A stretch of DNA of 64,000 nt from Helicobacteraceae bacterium (GTDB lineage: Bacteria; Campylobacterota; Campylobacteria; Campylobacterales; Helicobacteraceae), in assembly GCA_900770765.1 (NCBI GenBank), contig CAAGLK010000091.1, positions 5,424 to 69,423 on the forward strand, read 5' to 3'. Within the stretch, counting starts at the first letter, position 1. The number at the start of each line of letters is the position of its first letter. The notes below the pieces were generated by a model that saw nothing but the letters and a program-made list of their open reading frames with translations, had not been told where the DNA came from and did not search any database. Shown here in pieces: positions 35,887 to 44,913 of the stretch. The translations under genes were made by a program, and so were the position numbers.

Positions 35887-36882
35887 ATGGAAAAGTTAAG
35901 TTATAAGGATTCTGGCGTAAATATCGCAGAGGGAAATGCTTTAGTAGATGATTTAAAAGGGCTTGTTAAGCAGACTTTCAATAAGCAAGTTTTAGGGGGA
36001 ATCGGCTCTTTTAGCGGAGCGTATTTGCTACCTAGCGGCTATAAAGAGCCTGTATTACTTGCAGCAACTGATGGCGTAGGCACGAAGCTAAAGTTAGCCA
36101 TTGATAGTGGAATCTTAGATTCTGTCGGTATTGATTTAGTCGCTATGTGTGTAAATGATTTAATTTGTAATTTCGCCACGCCTTTATTTTTCTTAGACTA
36201 TTACGCCACAGGCAAACTTGACAAAAACGCCGCCTTGCAAGTAATAAGTGGAATCACAAAGGGCTGTGTGGAAGCAGAATGTGCATTAATCGGCGGTGAG
36301 AGTGCGGAAATGCCCGGAATGTATCAAAATAGCGATTTTGACTTAGCTGGCTTTTCTGTTGGAGTGGGTGAGAGAGAGATTGTAGAGCGTGGAAGCAATG
36401 CTAAAATAGGCGATGTGCTAATCGCACTTCCTAGCAGTGGAATCCACTCAAATGGCTACTCTCTTGTGCGAAAAATTTTAAAAGATAAAAATATAAATGT
36501 GGAATCGCAATTTGAAGGACGCCCATTAATACACACACTACTAGAGCCTACTAAAATCTATGTAAAAACATTTAAAAAATTACAAAACAAAATAAAGGCT
36601 TTAGCACACATAACAGGCGGCGGCTTAGTAGAAAACTTGCCTAGAGTGCTACCGCAAGGATTAGGAGCGAAAATTATAGAGTCAAAAATACAAACTCCGC
36701 CAATTTTTGAAATGCTTTGCAAATATGTAGATAATAGCGACAAATACCGCACTTTTAATATGGGCGTTGGGATGGTGCTAATCGCAGATTCCGCAGAAGT
36801 AGATTCCATAATAAAAGAATCCGGCGGCTATGTAATAGGTGAAATTTGCACTAAAGATAAAGAGGCAGTAGAATTTATTTAA
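35887..36882 (+). CDS. purM: Phosphoribosylformylglycinamidine cyclo-ligase (AIR synthetase)
   Basis: Fifth step of de novo purine synthesis, closing the imidazole ring of AIR with ATP. The 331-residue protein shows YKDSGVNIAEGNALV, GGIGSFSGAYLLP, LAATDGVGTKLKLA, DYYATGKLD, IGGESAEMPGMY and HITGGGLVENLPRVLP, all in family order. Unlike H. pylori, which lacks most of the pathway, this organism seems to keep the route. Ribosome-binding site AGGAAGG. It is the only purine gene besides purD in the window. Confidence 0.97.
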   Translation: MEKLSYKDSGVNIAEGNALVDDLKGLVKQTFNKQVLGGIGSFSGAYLLPSGYKEPVLLAATDGVGTKLKLAIDSGILDSVGIDLVAMCVNDLICNFATPLFFLDYYATGKLDKNAALQVISGITKGCVEAECALIGGESAEMPGMYQNSDFDLAGFSVGVGEREIVERGSNAKIGDVLIALPSSGIHSNGYSLVRKILKDKNINVESQFEGRPLIHTLLEPTKIYVKTFKKLQNKIKALAHITGGGLVENLPRVLPQGLGAKIIESKIQTPPIFEMLCKYVDNSDKYRTFNMGVGMVLIADSAEVDSIIKESGGYVIGEICTKDKEAVEFI

Positions 36883-36953
36883 GATAATTTAAAAATTTTT
36901 GATATAATAGCAACCGCTACTTTTTAGTGGGATTTTATTTTTAGAGAAAAGAG

Positions 36954-37817
36954 ATGTTTAAGGGTTTAAAAAAGGTTTTAAAAGTTTATCCTTTGCCTAT
37001 TTTTGTTATCTTGCTTACATTTGTGATTTATTATTTTGCGTTTGAAGCAGTCAATAAAAATACGCATAAAACTGACGCAATCACCGAAGAAGAATCAATG
37101 CTAAGCAATGAAAATCAAGTTTTAGCACAATCTGCTCCACAAGAGATGCAAGTTTTACCGCAAGAAACTATAACGCAAGAATCCCAAGAGCCACAAGGGC
37201 AAGAATTAGCACAAAATGAAGTAGAGCCACTACCAGAGCCACAAACTATTCTATTAATAACTTCTCGTGTAAAATCGCTAAATATTAGACAATCTCCGCA
37301 AACTACCGCACAAGTGGTAGGGAAGCTAACTCCAGCACAAAATGCTATTGTTTTAGAGAAGCAAAATGGCTGGCTTAGAATCGCTAGTGCTTTAGATTCT
37401 AGCGAGTTAGGCTGGATTTTAAAAGAATATAGTAAAGAGATTAAACAAGAAATAATACAAGATTCCACGCAAAGCACACAAGAAACACAAAAAGCAGAAT
37501 CCATAGAGTCCCAAACAACACAAGCACAAGAGACACCGCAAAGTGCAGAATCTCTAGCGTCAAATTCAAAAGAATTTAGCGAAAATAATGCAAATACAAC
37601 GCAAACTCTTATAGAATCTAAACAAATTTTTACCACTAAAGTTCGTGTAAATATTAGAGAGATTCCATCTACAGAGGGCAAAATTATAGGTAAGCTAACG
37701 CCAGAAGATGCAATAATAATATTAGAAGAAAAAGATGGATGGGCTAAAATCACAAGCGATAATGGCGATAAAAGCGGCTTTGTCGTGCGTAGGGCATTAG
37801 TTTTAAAAGAAAATTAA
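36954..37817 (+). CDS. Membrane-anchored double SH3 (SH3b) domain protein
   Basis: A 287-residue inner-membrane-anchored protein facing the periplasm. One transmembrane helix (~13-31) is followed by a Gln/Glu/Pro-rich linker (~45-100), a first SH3b domain (~100-165, RVKSLNIRQSPQT to GWILKEYS), another low-complexity linker rich in Gln/Ser/Thr (~165-225) and a second SH3b domain (~225-285). SH3b domains often bind peptidoglycan or peptides. H. pylori has a similar gene beside aroE (HP1250-HP1249). A TATAAT lies at 36903-36908; just after it CCGCTA/TAGTGG could form a small hairpin in the leader. Confidence 0.85.
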   Translation: MFKGLKKVLKVYPLPIFVILLTFVIYYFAFEAVNKNTHKTDAITEEESMLSNENQVLAQSAPQEMQVLPQETITQESQEPQGQELAQNEVEPLPEPQTILLITSRVKSLNIRQSPQTTAQVVGKLTPAQNAIVLEKQNGWLRIASALDSSELGWILKEYSKEIKQEIIQDSTQSTQETQKAESIESQTTQAQETPQSAESLASNSKEFSENNANTTQTLIESKQIFTTKVRVNIREIPSTEGKIIGKLTPEDAIIILEEKDGWAKITSDNGDKSGFVVRRALVLKEN

Positions 37818-37826
37818 AGGATTCTT

Positions 37827-38609
37827 TTGCAGTTTGCAGTTATTGGCAACCCTATTTCACACTCGCTATCGCCTATTTTACACAACCACGCTTTTAAAAC
37901 CTTAAAGATTCCAGCGTTTTATGGGAGATTCCAGCTTTCAAAAGAGGCATCTTTTTATAGCTTAAGAAGTTTGCATTTAAAAGGTGCAAATATTACCGTG
38001 CCTTTTAAAGAAACAGCCTTTAACTCTTGTGATGAAACCTTTGGAATCGCACAAAAAATTAAAACAGTTAATACAATTATTTTTAAAGACTCTAAGATTC
38101 TAGGTTATAACACAGACGCACAAGGCTTTTTTGACTGCTTAGACTTCACTCCTAAAGATGCCTTAATTATAGGTGCAGGTGGCTCGGCAAAGGCGGTTGC
38201 ACATATTTTAAAAGAAAATAATATTAACACAAAAATCATAAATCGCTCAAAAGATAGGCTAAAAGATTTTAGCGAGTTTAGCACAGCAACTTTTAGCGAG
38301 TTTGATAACTTAAGGGAATCTTATGATTTAGTAATTAACACAACTCCAGCTGGACTTGTGGATTCCACCTTGCCGCTAGAATCTAGTATTTTAGAACCGC
38401 TTTTAAAAGAAGCAAAACTTGCTTTTGATTTAATATATGGCAAAAATACGCCTTTTTTAAATCTAGCAAAATCGCTAAATACGCCCTTTATGGATGGTAA
38501 GCAAATGCTTATTAATCAAGCTATTTTAGCCTTTTTGATTTTCACAGAATCCCAAAATATCCAAGTAGATAAAGAGATTCTTAAAAAAAGCATGCAAAAT
38601 ATTTTATAA
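37827..38609 (+). CDS. aroE: Shikimate dehydrogenase
   Basis: NADPH-dependent reduction of 3-dehydroshikimate in aromatic amino acid synthesis. The 260-residue protein has VIGNPISHSLSPILHN (shikimate-binding Ser pair), NITVPFKE with the catalytic Lys, DAQGFFD, the Rossmann GAGGSAKAVAH, INTTPAG and DGKQMLINQAILAF. The start is TTG at 37827, set by an AAAGGA site at proper distance. It follows the SH3 gene by 9 bp, and the hpf gene starts 9 bp later. Confidence 0.95.
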   Translation: MQFAVIGNPISHSLSPILHNHAFKTLKIPAFYGRFQLSKEASFYSLRSLHLKGANITVPFKETAFNSCDETFGIAQKIKTVNTIIFKDSKILGYNTDAQGFFDCLDFTPKDALIIGAGGSAKAVAHILKENNINTKIINRSKDRLKDFSEFSTATFSEFDNLRESYDLVINTTPAGLVDSTLPLESSILEPLLKEAKLAFDLIYGKNTPFLNLAKSLNTPFMDGKQMLINQAILAFLIFTESQNIQVDKEILKKSMQNIL

Positions 38610-38618
38610 GGAGTTTCA

Positions 38619-39179
38619 ATGCATACAATAATCACTTCAAAGCATTTTGACTTAACAGAAGCGATGAAAGACTATATTTTAAGCTCAACAGAAAGTTTAG
38701 AAAAATACAAACTTGATATTTTAAGCACACGAGTTGTAGTAACATACCAAGACAAAAAAGGAAGCAAAAAAGGCGAAAAAAAGAAAAAACGCAGCTTTGG
38801 CATTGATATAACACTATCTTTAGCGCATTCTAATACGCTTGTAATTAATCAAATGGATAAGGATTTTTACGCCGCAGTGGATTTAGCAGTGGGTAGAATG
38901 CATAAAATATTACGCCGCTACCATGATAAAATTAATCACAAACACGCCACAACAGCAGAGGAAATTGCCGCAAATGCGATTTTAAAAGATGAGGCAATGA
39001 CGATAAAAAATGATGATGAAATAATCCCTATGGATTTAGATTTACATAAACCACTTGATATTGAAGAAGCACTAGAGCGGCTAAAGGGCAGCTCACAGCA
39101 ATTTTTTGTATTTAACGATAAAGATTCAAAAATGCGTGTGCTATATAAAAGAATAGATGGAAAATACGGCTTGTATTAA
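38619..39179 (+). CDS. hpf: Ribosome hibernation promoting factor, long form
   Basis: Binds the 30S decoding centre and joins ribosomes into inactive 100S dimers in starved cells. The 186-residue protein has the N-terminal S30AE/YfiA domain (1-~110; SKHFDLTEAMKDYIL and DFYAAVDLAVGRMHKILRRYHDKI) and the C-terminal dimerisation domain of long HPF (~125-186, ending FFVFNDKDSKMRVLYKRIDGKYGLY). The S30AE domain contains a Lys-rich loop (GSKKGEKKKKRS). An AAGGAG site precedes ATG. It overlaps cca by 23 bp. Confidence 0.92.
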   Translation: MHTIITSKHFDLTEAMKDYILSSTESLEKYKLDILSTRVVVTYQDKKGSKKGEKKKKRSFGIDITLSLAHSNTLVINQMDKDFYAAVDLAVGRMHKILRRYHDKINHKHATTAEEIAANAILKDEAMTIKNDDEIIPMDLDLHKPLDIEEALERLKGSSQQFFVFNDKDSKMRVLYKRIDGKYGLY

Positions 39180-40404
39180 AAAAATCTATTTAGTAGGCGG
39201 TGCGGTTAGGGATTCTTTACTTGGGATTCCACTTAAAGATAAAGATTATGTCGCTGTTGGATTTAGCGAAGATGATTTTAAGCATTTAAAAAGAGTTGGC
39301 AAGAGCTTTCCGGTATTTTTACAAAAAAATGGCACACAAATAGCCCTTGCAAGAAGCGAGAAAAAGACCGCTCCAGGCTACAATGGCTTTATTGTAGAGG
39401 TAGATAAAGTAACGCTAGAAGATGATTTAAGGCGGCGTGATTTAACCATTAATGCAATTGCTTATGATGAGGATAATAAAAGCTATATTGACCCATTTGG
39501 TGGGATTAATGATTTAAAAAATAAGATTCTACGCCATGTTTCAACTGCCTTTAGCGAGGACCCTTTACGAGTGCTTAGAGTGGCGAGATTCCGCGCAAGG
39601 CTTGGAGTTGAGTGGAAGATTTATGCAGAAACTAAAGTGCTAATTTACAATATGAAAGATGAGTTGGAATCCTTAGAAAAAAATAGAGTTTTTAAAGAAG
39701 TGGAATCCGCATTTTTGCAAAATAACTCGCAATTGTTTTTTGAAACACTCTTTGAGCTTGGAATCCTAAAGTTTATTTTCCCACAAATTTATCAGCTAAC
39801 CACGCTAAAAGAGGGTAATTTACATCATTTAGAAGCATCGGTTTTTGCCCACACAATGGAAGTTTTAAAATATACAAATTATTTTTTTACAAAACTTCCT
39901 AAAGAATGCAAAAGCACAAAAAACTCTCTAATTTTGCAATTTGCCGCACTATATCATGATATAGCAAAGCCCCACTGCTATCGCGAATTTGGCAATTCAA
40001 ATGGGCATGATAATGCTAAAATAGTGGAATCTTTTTTAGATATTACACTGCCGCATTATATTAAAAAGCCAATGCTACTTTTAATCTCAAACCACATAAG
40101 AATCGCTAAATTAAAAGAAATGAAAGCTTCTAAAGTTTTACAATTTTTAGATTCCTTCAAGGGTAATTTAGAGCTATTTTATCTGCAAATCACACTATTT
40201 TTAGCCGATAAAAAAGGTCGCATAAGCTATGTGGAATCTAAAGTTGATTTTAGCGATTTTACCCCCTATATCAACGCATTTATCGCTATTAAAAATTTAA
40301 GCATAAAAAAATGGTGCGAAGAAAAAAAGCCAAGCGTAGAGCAAATAAAAGGATATTTATTAAAACAAAAACTAGAAATTTTAAAAAATGCTCTAAAAAC
40401 TTAA
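39157..40404 (+). CDS. cca: CCA-adding tRNA nucleotidyltransferase with HD domain
   Basis: Adds or repairs the 3' CCA of tRNA. The 415-residue class II enzyme opens with IYLVGGAVRDSLLGIPLKDKDYVAVG, where Asp-x-Asp (DKDY) holds the metal, then RRRDLTINAIAYDED, DPFGGINDLKNKILRHV and EDPLRVLRVARFRAR. A phosphohydrolase HD domain follows, with HTMEVLKY and LYHDIAKPHCYREFG, as in E. coli Cca. ATG 39157 lies inside hpf; no alternative start is near, and the conserved IYLVGG begins after eight extra residues. Translation is probably coupled. The stop overlaps the convergent next gene by 4 bp. Confidence 0.94.
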   Translation: MENTACIKKIYLVGGAVRDSLLGIPLKDKDYVAVGFSEDDFKHLKRVGKSFPVFLQKNGTQIALARSEKKTAPGYNGFIVEVDKVTLEDDLRRRDLTINAIAYDEDNKSYIDPFGGINDLKNKILRHVSTAFSEDPLRVLRVARFRARLGVEWKIYAETKVLIYNMKDELESLEKNRVFKEVESAFLQNNSQLFFETLFELGILKFIFPQIYQLTTLKEGNLHHLEASVFAHTMEVLKYTNYFFTKLPKECKSTKNSLILQFAALYHDIAKPHCYREFGNSNGHDNAKIVESFLDITLPHYIKKPMLLLISNHIRIAKLKEMKASKVLQFLDSFKGNLELFYLQITLFLADKKGRISYVESKVDFSDFTPYINAFIAIKNLSIKKWCEEKKPSVEQIKGYLLKQKLEILKNALKT

Positions 40405-40832
40405 GATTCTAAAAAGGTTTGTAAATTACCGCTAAAGCTAGTAAGTCTAGCGCACTCAGGGCAAATCTCTAGCGGCTTTTGATGAAATATTTTTGTCTGC
40501 ACTTTATTTGAATAAATCCCTACACTAAATAATAAATTATAAGTCCTAATAGCTAGAAAATCCGCACTATTTAGTGCTTTCAAACACTCGCTACAGCCGC
40601 ATAAATGCACTTGTGGGTCGCCGCTTACCCTAAACTTAGCTTCTTGCACTTTTGCTTGATATAATAAAACTTTAATTGATTTTTGATTTGGAAGTGTGAA
40701 ATAGATTCCATCTTTATCCGCACATAAATTAGCGAAATTTGCATAAATTCCACTTTGTAACTGCTTTAACAATGCGTCCTTTAAGCTAAAACCCTCTTCT
40801 TTTGCGCTTAAAATTGTTTGTGTAAAAAACAC
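40401..40832 (-). CDS. Cys-rich protein with CxC...CxxC motifs, function unknown
   Basis: A 143-residue protein I do not recognise. It has CGCSEC (residues ~92-97) and ICPEC (~126-130), two pairs of cysteines typical of a zinc-binding treble-clef or ribbon fold. The N-terminal part (FTQTILSAKEEGFSLKDALLKQLQSG) is helical. It is the last gene of the leftward gmhA-hldE-hldD group: its start is adjacent to the gmhA stop, so co-translation is likely. No membrane segment or signal peptide. It could be a regulatory or redox protein linked to LPS core synthesis, but this is inference only from position. Confidence 0.65.
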   Translation of the reverse strand: MFFTQTILSAKEEGFSLKDALLKQLQSGIYANFANLCADKDGIYFTLPNQKSIKVLLYQAKVQEAKFRVSGDPQVHLCGCSECLKALNSADFLAIRTYNLLFSVGIYSNKVQTKIFHQKPLEICPECARLTSFSGNLQTFLES

Positions 40833-41395
40833 TAAAGAGTCCCTTTTTCAACTAAATCGCATAAAATATGCCCCATTAAAATATGCATCTCTTGGATTCT
40901 TGGCGTATCATCGCTTGGCGAAATTAGTAAAATATCACACAGCCCTCGCATCTTCCCACCATCTCTTCCGCTAAAGCCTAGCGTCTTGCAGCCCATCTCT
41001 TTAGCCACACTTAAAGCGTTTAAGACATTTTTACTATTTCCACTTGTAGAAATCCCCCATAGCACATCGCCGCTTTTTGCTAAAGCTTGAGTTTGCCTTG
41101 AAAATATAAATTCATAGCCATAGTCGTTTCCTATTGCGGTAAGTGCGCTTGTATCTGTTGTTAATGCAATTGCGCTTAAGCCCTTTCTCTCCATTTTATA
41201 CCGCCCTGTTAGCTCTGCGGCGATGTGTTGGCAGTCTGCGGCACTTCCGCCATTACCACAAAGCAGAATCTTATTTCCATTTTTTAGCGCATTTATTAAC
41301 ATTTGCGCCGCTTTTTCTAAAGATTCCGCTAAGGATTCCATCTTTTTTGCTATTTCTATGTGTGATTGCAATTCTGCTTTAATTAACCCTTGCAT
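40832..41395 (-). CDS. gmhA: Sedoheptulose-7-phosphate isomerase
   Basis: First step of ADP-heptose synthesis for LPS core: isomerises sedoheptulose 7-phosphate. The 187-residue SIS-domain protein has LLCGNGGSAADCQHIAAELTGRY with substrate-site Ser and metal-site His, LTTDTSALTAIGNDYGYEFIFSRQ, ISTSGNSKNV and the C-terminal EMHILMGHILCDLVE with catalytic-type Glu and His. It follows hldE directly (1-bp gap). ADP-heptose is also the innate-immune ligand of ALPK1 in related bacteria. Confidence 0.96.
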   Translation of the reverse strand: MQGLIKAELQSHIEIAKKMESLAESLEKAAQMLINALKNGNKILLCGNGGSAADCQHIAAELTGRYKMERKGLSAIALTTDTSALTAIGNDYGYEFIFSRQTQALAKSGDVLWGISTSGNSKNVLNALSVAKEMGCKTLGFSGRDGGKMRGLCDILLISPSDDTPRIQEMHILMGHILCDLVEKGTL

Positions 41396-41396
41396 T

Positions 41397-42938
41397 TTAA
41401 TCCTTTAAATTTTGTATTTTTTGTATTAAATTTGTCGTGCTTTTGCCCTCTACAAAGGAAATAAGCCGCACTTCTTTTGCGATATTGCTCCCTACAACTT
41501 CTTTATTTTCATAATCTGCACCTTTTACTAAAATATCAGGGGCTATTTGCTCTATTAATTTTAAAGGCGTATCCTCGCTAAAAGTAATCACAAAATCCAC
41601 ACAAGCTAAAGCACACAGCATAGCCACTCGCTCGCCCTCTTCATTTATAGGTCGCATCTTGCCTTTTAGCCGCTTAATAGAATCATCACTATTTAATCCT
41701 ACAATTAAAACATCGCCTAAACTCCTAGCTTTATTTAAATACTCAATATGCCCTAAATGCAAAATATCAAAGCAACCATTAGTGAAAACAATTTTTAGTC
41801 CATCACTTTGTAGCCCCTTTAGCATTTCTAAAAACTCTAAAAACTCATCTTCTTTTATTTGCTTATTTTTATAAGATTCTGGCTTTTTTTGCTTTAAGAT
41901 TCTTTCTATTTGCAACTTAAATCTAGATTCCTTAAAATCGCTAAAAATTTCTAAAAACTGCTTATTTACAAGGCTAGAATCTAAAAGATTATTTCGCTTT
42001 AAATACGCATAAATCTCTTGCTTTGTCGCTACAGCAGAGCCTATTTTGCTAACCACCACCGCAGCAGCCGCATTGGCAAAATACACGCTTTGCATTATTG
42101 GCATATTTTGTGAAAGCATAAAGGCTAAAGCGGCTATTACGGTATCTCCAGCGCCTGTTACATCAAAAACTTCTCTTGCAATAGTTGGAATCTTATTTAA
42201 AATATTTTCCTTAGAATCCTTAAATGCGATTCCATCCTCGCTTAGCGTAATTAAGGACACTTCAAGCTCACAAATTTCTTTTAATTTATCAATGCAAGAT
42301 TCTAGCGAGTTGGAATCTTTAATTAAGATTCCTGTTGCTTCTTGTGCTTCCTTTTTATTTGGTGTAAGGAGTGTCGCGCCTTTATATTTAGAGTAATCTC
42401 TGCCCTTTGGGTCGGCTAGAATCTTAATTTTATTTTCTCTTGCGATTTTTATTAAATCTTGCGTTAAATTAGCACTTAAGACGCCTTTTTGATAATCGCT
42501 TAAAACAATGCAATTAATGCTAGAATCCTTAATTAAATCTTTAGTAAAGTTTAAAATAAATTTAGCGGCTTCTTGTGAAATTACCGCCTTCTCCTCCCTA
42601 TCTACTCTAACAACTTGCTGATGTCCTGCTATTATGCGGGATTTTTGCGTTGTGGGACGAGCTTTGTCATAAAAGATTCCATTTGTTTTTATGTTTTGTG
42701 CTTCTAACTCTTGCTTTAATCTATCGCCAGCACTATCACGCCCAGCCACACCGCAAATCCACACGCTAGATTCTAAACGCACTAAATTAGACGCAACATT
42801 ACAAGCTCCACCTAAATTTAGCGACTCCTTTTTCACATCTATAACCTGCACAGGAGCCTCTGGTGAGATTCTCTCGCAATTCCCCCAAATATAGTGGTCT
42901 AAAATCAAATCACCTATTACTAAAATATTCACCTTCAT
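41397..42938 (-). CDS. hldE: Bifunctional heptose-7-phosphate kinase / heptose-1-phosphate adenylyltransferase
   Basis: Makes heptose 1,7-bisphosphate and, after dephosphorylation, ADP-heptose. The 513-residue protein has an N-terminal PfkB-type kinase (1-~335; GDLILDHYIWG, FDVTGAGDTVIAAL) and a C-terminal cytidylyltransferase-like domain (~380-513; VFTNGCFDILHLGHIEYLNKARSLGD, VKGADYENKEVVG). The two functions are fused, as in H. pylori HP0858. It lies between hldD and gmhA. No gmhB phosphatase gene is next to hldD, so that step must be encoded elsewhere. Confidence 0.96.
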   Translation of the reverse strand: MKVNILVIGDLILDHYIWGNCERISPEAPVQVIDVKKESLNLGGACNVASNLVRLESSVWICGVAGRDSAGDRLKQELEAQNIKTNGIFYDKARPTTQKSRIIAGHQQVVRVDREEKAVISQEAAKFILNFTKDLIKDSSINCIVLSDYQKGVLSANLTQDLIKIARENKIKILADPKGRDYSKYKGATLLTPNKKEAQEATGILIKDSNSLESCIDKLKEICELEVSLITLSEDGIAFKDSKENILNKIPTIAREVFDVTGAGDTVIAALAFMLSQNMPIMQSVYFANAAAAVVVSKIGSAVATKQEIYAYLKRNNLLDSSLVNKQFLEIFSDFKESRFKLQIERILKQKKPESYKNKQIKEDEFLEFLEMLKGLQSDGLKIVFTNGCFDILHLGHIEYLNKARSLGDVLIVGLNSDDSIKRLKGKMRPINEEGERVAMLCALACVDFVITFSEDTPLKLIEQIAPDILVKGADYENKEVVGSNIAKEVRLISFVEGKSTTNLIQKIQNLKD

Positions 42939-43961
42939 TTAAACGCTTTGTTTTAAAATGGAATCCCACACGCCTAATTCGTGGATTTCTTTAATATCTT
43001 GTATATAATTTTTAATCCCAACTTCTAAGCTAAATCTAGGAGTATAATTTAAAAATTCTTTAGTTAAGAGAATATTTGCTTCCGTGTGTGTTTGAAAAAA
43101 TTTATAAGGATTATCAATATATTCTACTTCAAACTCACCTAAATCCACTTTTAGTGCATTTAAAATATCATTATAGCTACGAGAGGTGCCGCTTCCTACA
43201 TTATAAACACCGCTTTTTTTAGTTTCCATTGCTTTTATGTTTGCTTGCACTACATCATCTATATAGACAAAATCTCGCTTCTGCTCCCCATATTTAAAAA
43301 GACGCACTTTTTTATCCCTTAGCGCTTGTAGTCCTAGCTGTAAAATCATAGAAGCTGTTTTACCCTTATAAAGCTCTCTTTTGCCATAAACATTAAAATA
43401 ACGCAGTCCAACAACCTTTAAATGTGGATATAGCTTTATAAATTTATAAGTTAAATTATCCATCATAAGTTTTGAAAATCCATAGGCATTTTCTGGCACT
43501 TCGCCACCTCCTATGCTATTTGGCGCTGGAGTGTTTCCATATACACCAGCACTTGAGGCATAAATCATCATAGCACCACTTCTAGCGCACAAGCTAAGCA
43601 AATCTTTATACGCATTAACATTTGCTCTTAAAATCGCCTCTTGGTCGCTTATTGTCGTATCCGAAATTGCCGCTTGGTGAAAAATATAGTCAAATTTATA
43701 GGATTCTAGTCGCTCTAAATCCTCTTTATTTGTAATATCCCCTACAATTACCTCTCCATTGAATCCTAAAAGATTCTTAAAATGTCCTAAAGATTTTAAA
43801 TGCCCATTGCTAAAGGTGCGCTCATTTCTAAAGCTATCAAAAACAACAACTTCCGCATTATGATACTTTTGAAAATAATGTGCTAAATTAGAGCCGATAA
43901 AGCCAGCTCCGCCTGTGATTAGAATCCTCTTATTTTGTAGGGCATCGTCAATATATTGCAT
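42939..43961 (-). CDS. hldD: ADP-glyceromanno-heptose 6-epimerase
   Basis: Inverts ADP-D-glycero- to ADP-L-glycero-manno-heptose, the LPS core precursor. The 340-residue extended short-chain dehydrogenase has the NADP motif ITGGAGFIGSNLAHYF, the catalytic Ser region YASSAGVYG and the YxxxK site NAYGFSKLMMDN, plus VGLRYFNVYGKRE. It begins the leftward heptose unit; a TATAAT reads on the minus strand in the divergent gap near 44010. Confidence 0.96.
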   Translation of the reverse strand: MQYIDDALQNKRILITGGAGFIGSNLAHYFQKYHNAEVVVFDSFRNERTFSNGHLKSLGHFKNLLGFNGEVIVGDITNKEDLERLESYKFDYIFHQAAISDTTISDQEAILRANVNAYKDLLSLCARSGAMMIYASSAGVYGNTPAPNSIGGGEVPENAYGFSKLMMDNLTYKFIKLYPHLKVVGLRYFNVYGKRELYKGKTASMILQLGLQALRDKKVRLFKYGEQKRDFVYIDDVVQANIKAMETKKSGVYNVGSGTSRSYNDILNALKVDLGEFEVEYIDNPYKFFQTHTEANILLTKEFLNYTPRFSLEVGIKNYIQDIKEIHELGVWDSILKQSV

Positions 43962-44067
43962 AAAAATCTCCTTAAAATTTGCTTGAAATTATAGCAAAAA
44001 CGCTTTAATTTATGCTATATTAACTAGTTTCATAAAGGCTAAATGGCGAGAAAGTTAAGGGGATAAT

Positions 44068-44883
44068 TTGAAAAATTTTATTTCTAGCGAGATTGAAAGC
44101 TTACCTCCACTTCCACAAACAATTATTGAATTGCAAAGAATTTGTGCTAATGAAGACACTACAATTAAACAAGTCTCAAGCGTAATAGAAAAAGACCCAT
44201 TTCTAACCGCAGATTTAATAAAATGCGCTAATTCACCACTTTATGGCTGTAGGCGAAGCGTGGATTCCATCTTTTTAGCTGTGTCTATGTTTGGCATTGG
44301 CACTGCTAAGGGCTTGGCTATTGCAAGTGCGGTAAAATCAAATTTTATAATAGATTTAAGCCCTTATAATCTAAGCACGCAAAAATTTACAGAAATCTCA
44401 AATCTAAAAAGCGCTTTTATTATGCAGTGGTTTAATGATAAAAAACAGCTTCTTAGCACACTTATACCTTGTGCGCTTCTTATGCACCTTGGGATGGCGA
44501 TTATCGCAGATTGCTTAAGAAAAAGGGGCGAGGTTAGCAATTTTTTAAAAAACTTTGATAAAGAAAATCAGCTAGATTCCGAAAAGCAGTTATTAAATTG
44601 CACACATTTAGATGTTTTAAAATCGCTATTTAAATATTGGAATTTTGATGAAAAAATAACAAAAGTAGTAGAATCTTTAGCGCAAAATGATATTAATAAT
44701 GATTTAGAAATTTATACCACACCGCTACTTGTCTTAAATAAACTTATCACTCCATTTTCTTCTGCATCTTTAGAGCAAATTAAAGATTCCATAAACTTAG
44801 TAGAATCCTACAATTTAGATAAAGATAGCTTTATAAACACGCTAAAAAATATGCAGCTTTATAAAGAGGGGTTGGAATCTTAA
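44068..44883 (+). CDS. HDOD-domain protein
   Basis: A 271-residue protein that is almost all one HDOD domain (~5-200), an inactive relative of HD phosphohydrolases used in signalling. Seen: SEIESLPPLPQTIIELQRI, VIEKDPFLTADLIKCANSPLYGCRRSVDSI and FGIGTAKGLAIASAV, with MHLGMAIIADCLR. No catalytic HD pair is needed in this family. No partner receiver or GGDEF domain is attached. The start is TTG at 44068 with an AAGGGG site; no ATG gives the conserved start. It may have its own promoter (TATATT in the divergent gap). Confidence 0.8.
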   Translation: MKNFISSEIESLPPLPQTIIELQRICANEDTTIKQVSSVIEKDPFLTADLIKCANSPLYGCRRSVDSIFLAVSMFGIGTAKGLAIASAVKSNFIIDLSPYNLSTQKFTEISNLKSAFIMQWFNDKKQLLSTLIPCALLMHLGMAIIADCLRKRGEVSNFLKNFDKENQLDSEKQLLNCTHLDVLKSLFKYWNFDEKITKVVESLAQNDINNDLEIYTTPLLVLNKLITPFSSASLEQIKDSINLVESYNLDKDSFINTLKNMQLYKEGLES

Positions 44884-44894
44884 ATTAGGATTCC
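44874..44894. terminator. Bidirectional terminator-like palindrome between the HDOD gene and tgt
   Basis: GGAATCTTA pairs with TAGGATTCC (one G-U) around AAT, overlapping the HDOD stop codon. The flanking genes converge. It is again a GGAATC/GATTCC pair. Confidence 0.55.
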
Positions 44895-44913
44895 AGCTTT
44901 AAAATATTGCGTC

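Noticed and set aside
37115..37753. A 212-codon open frame opposite the SH3-domain gene
   Set aside because: It is the antisense of the Gln/Ser-rich linkers, giving Cys/Ser/Val-rich nonsense; the plus-strand gene has clear SH3b domains.
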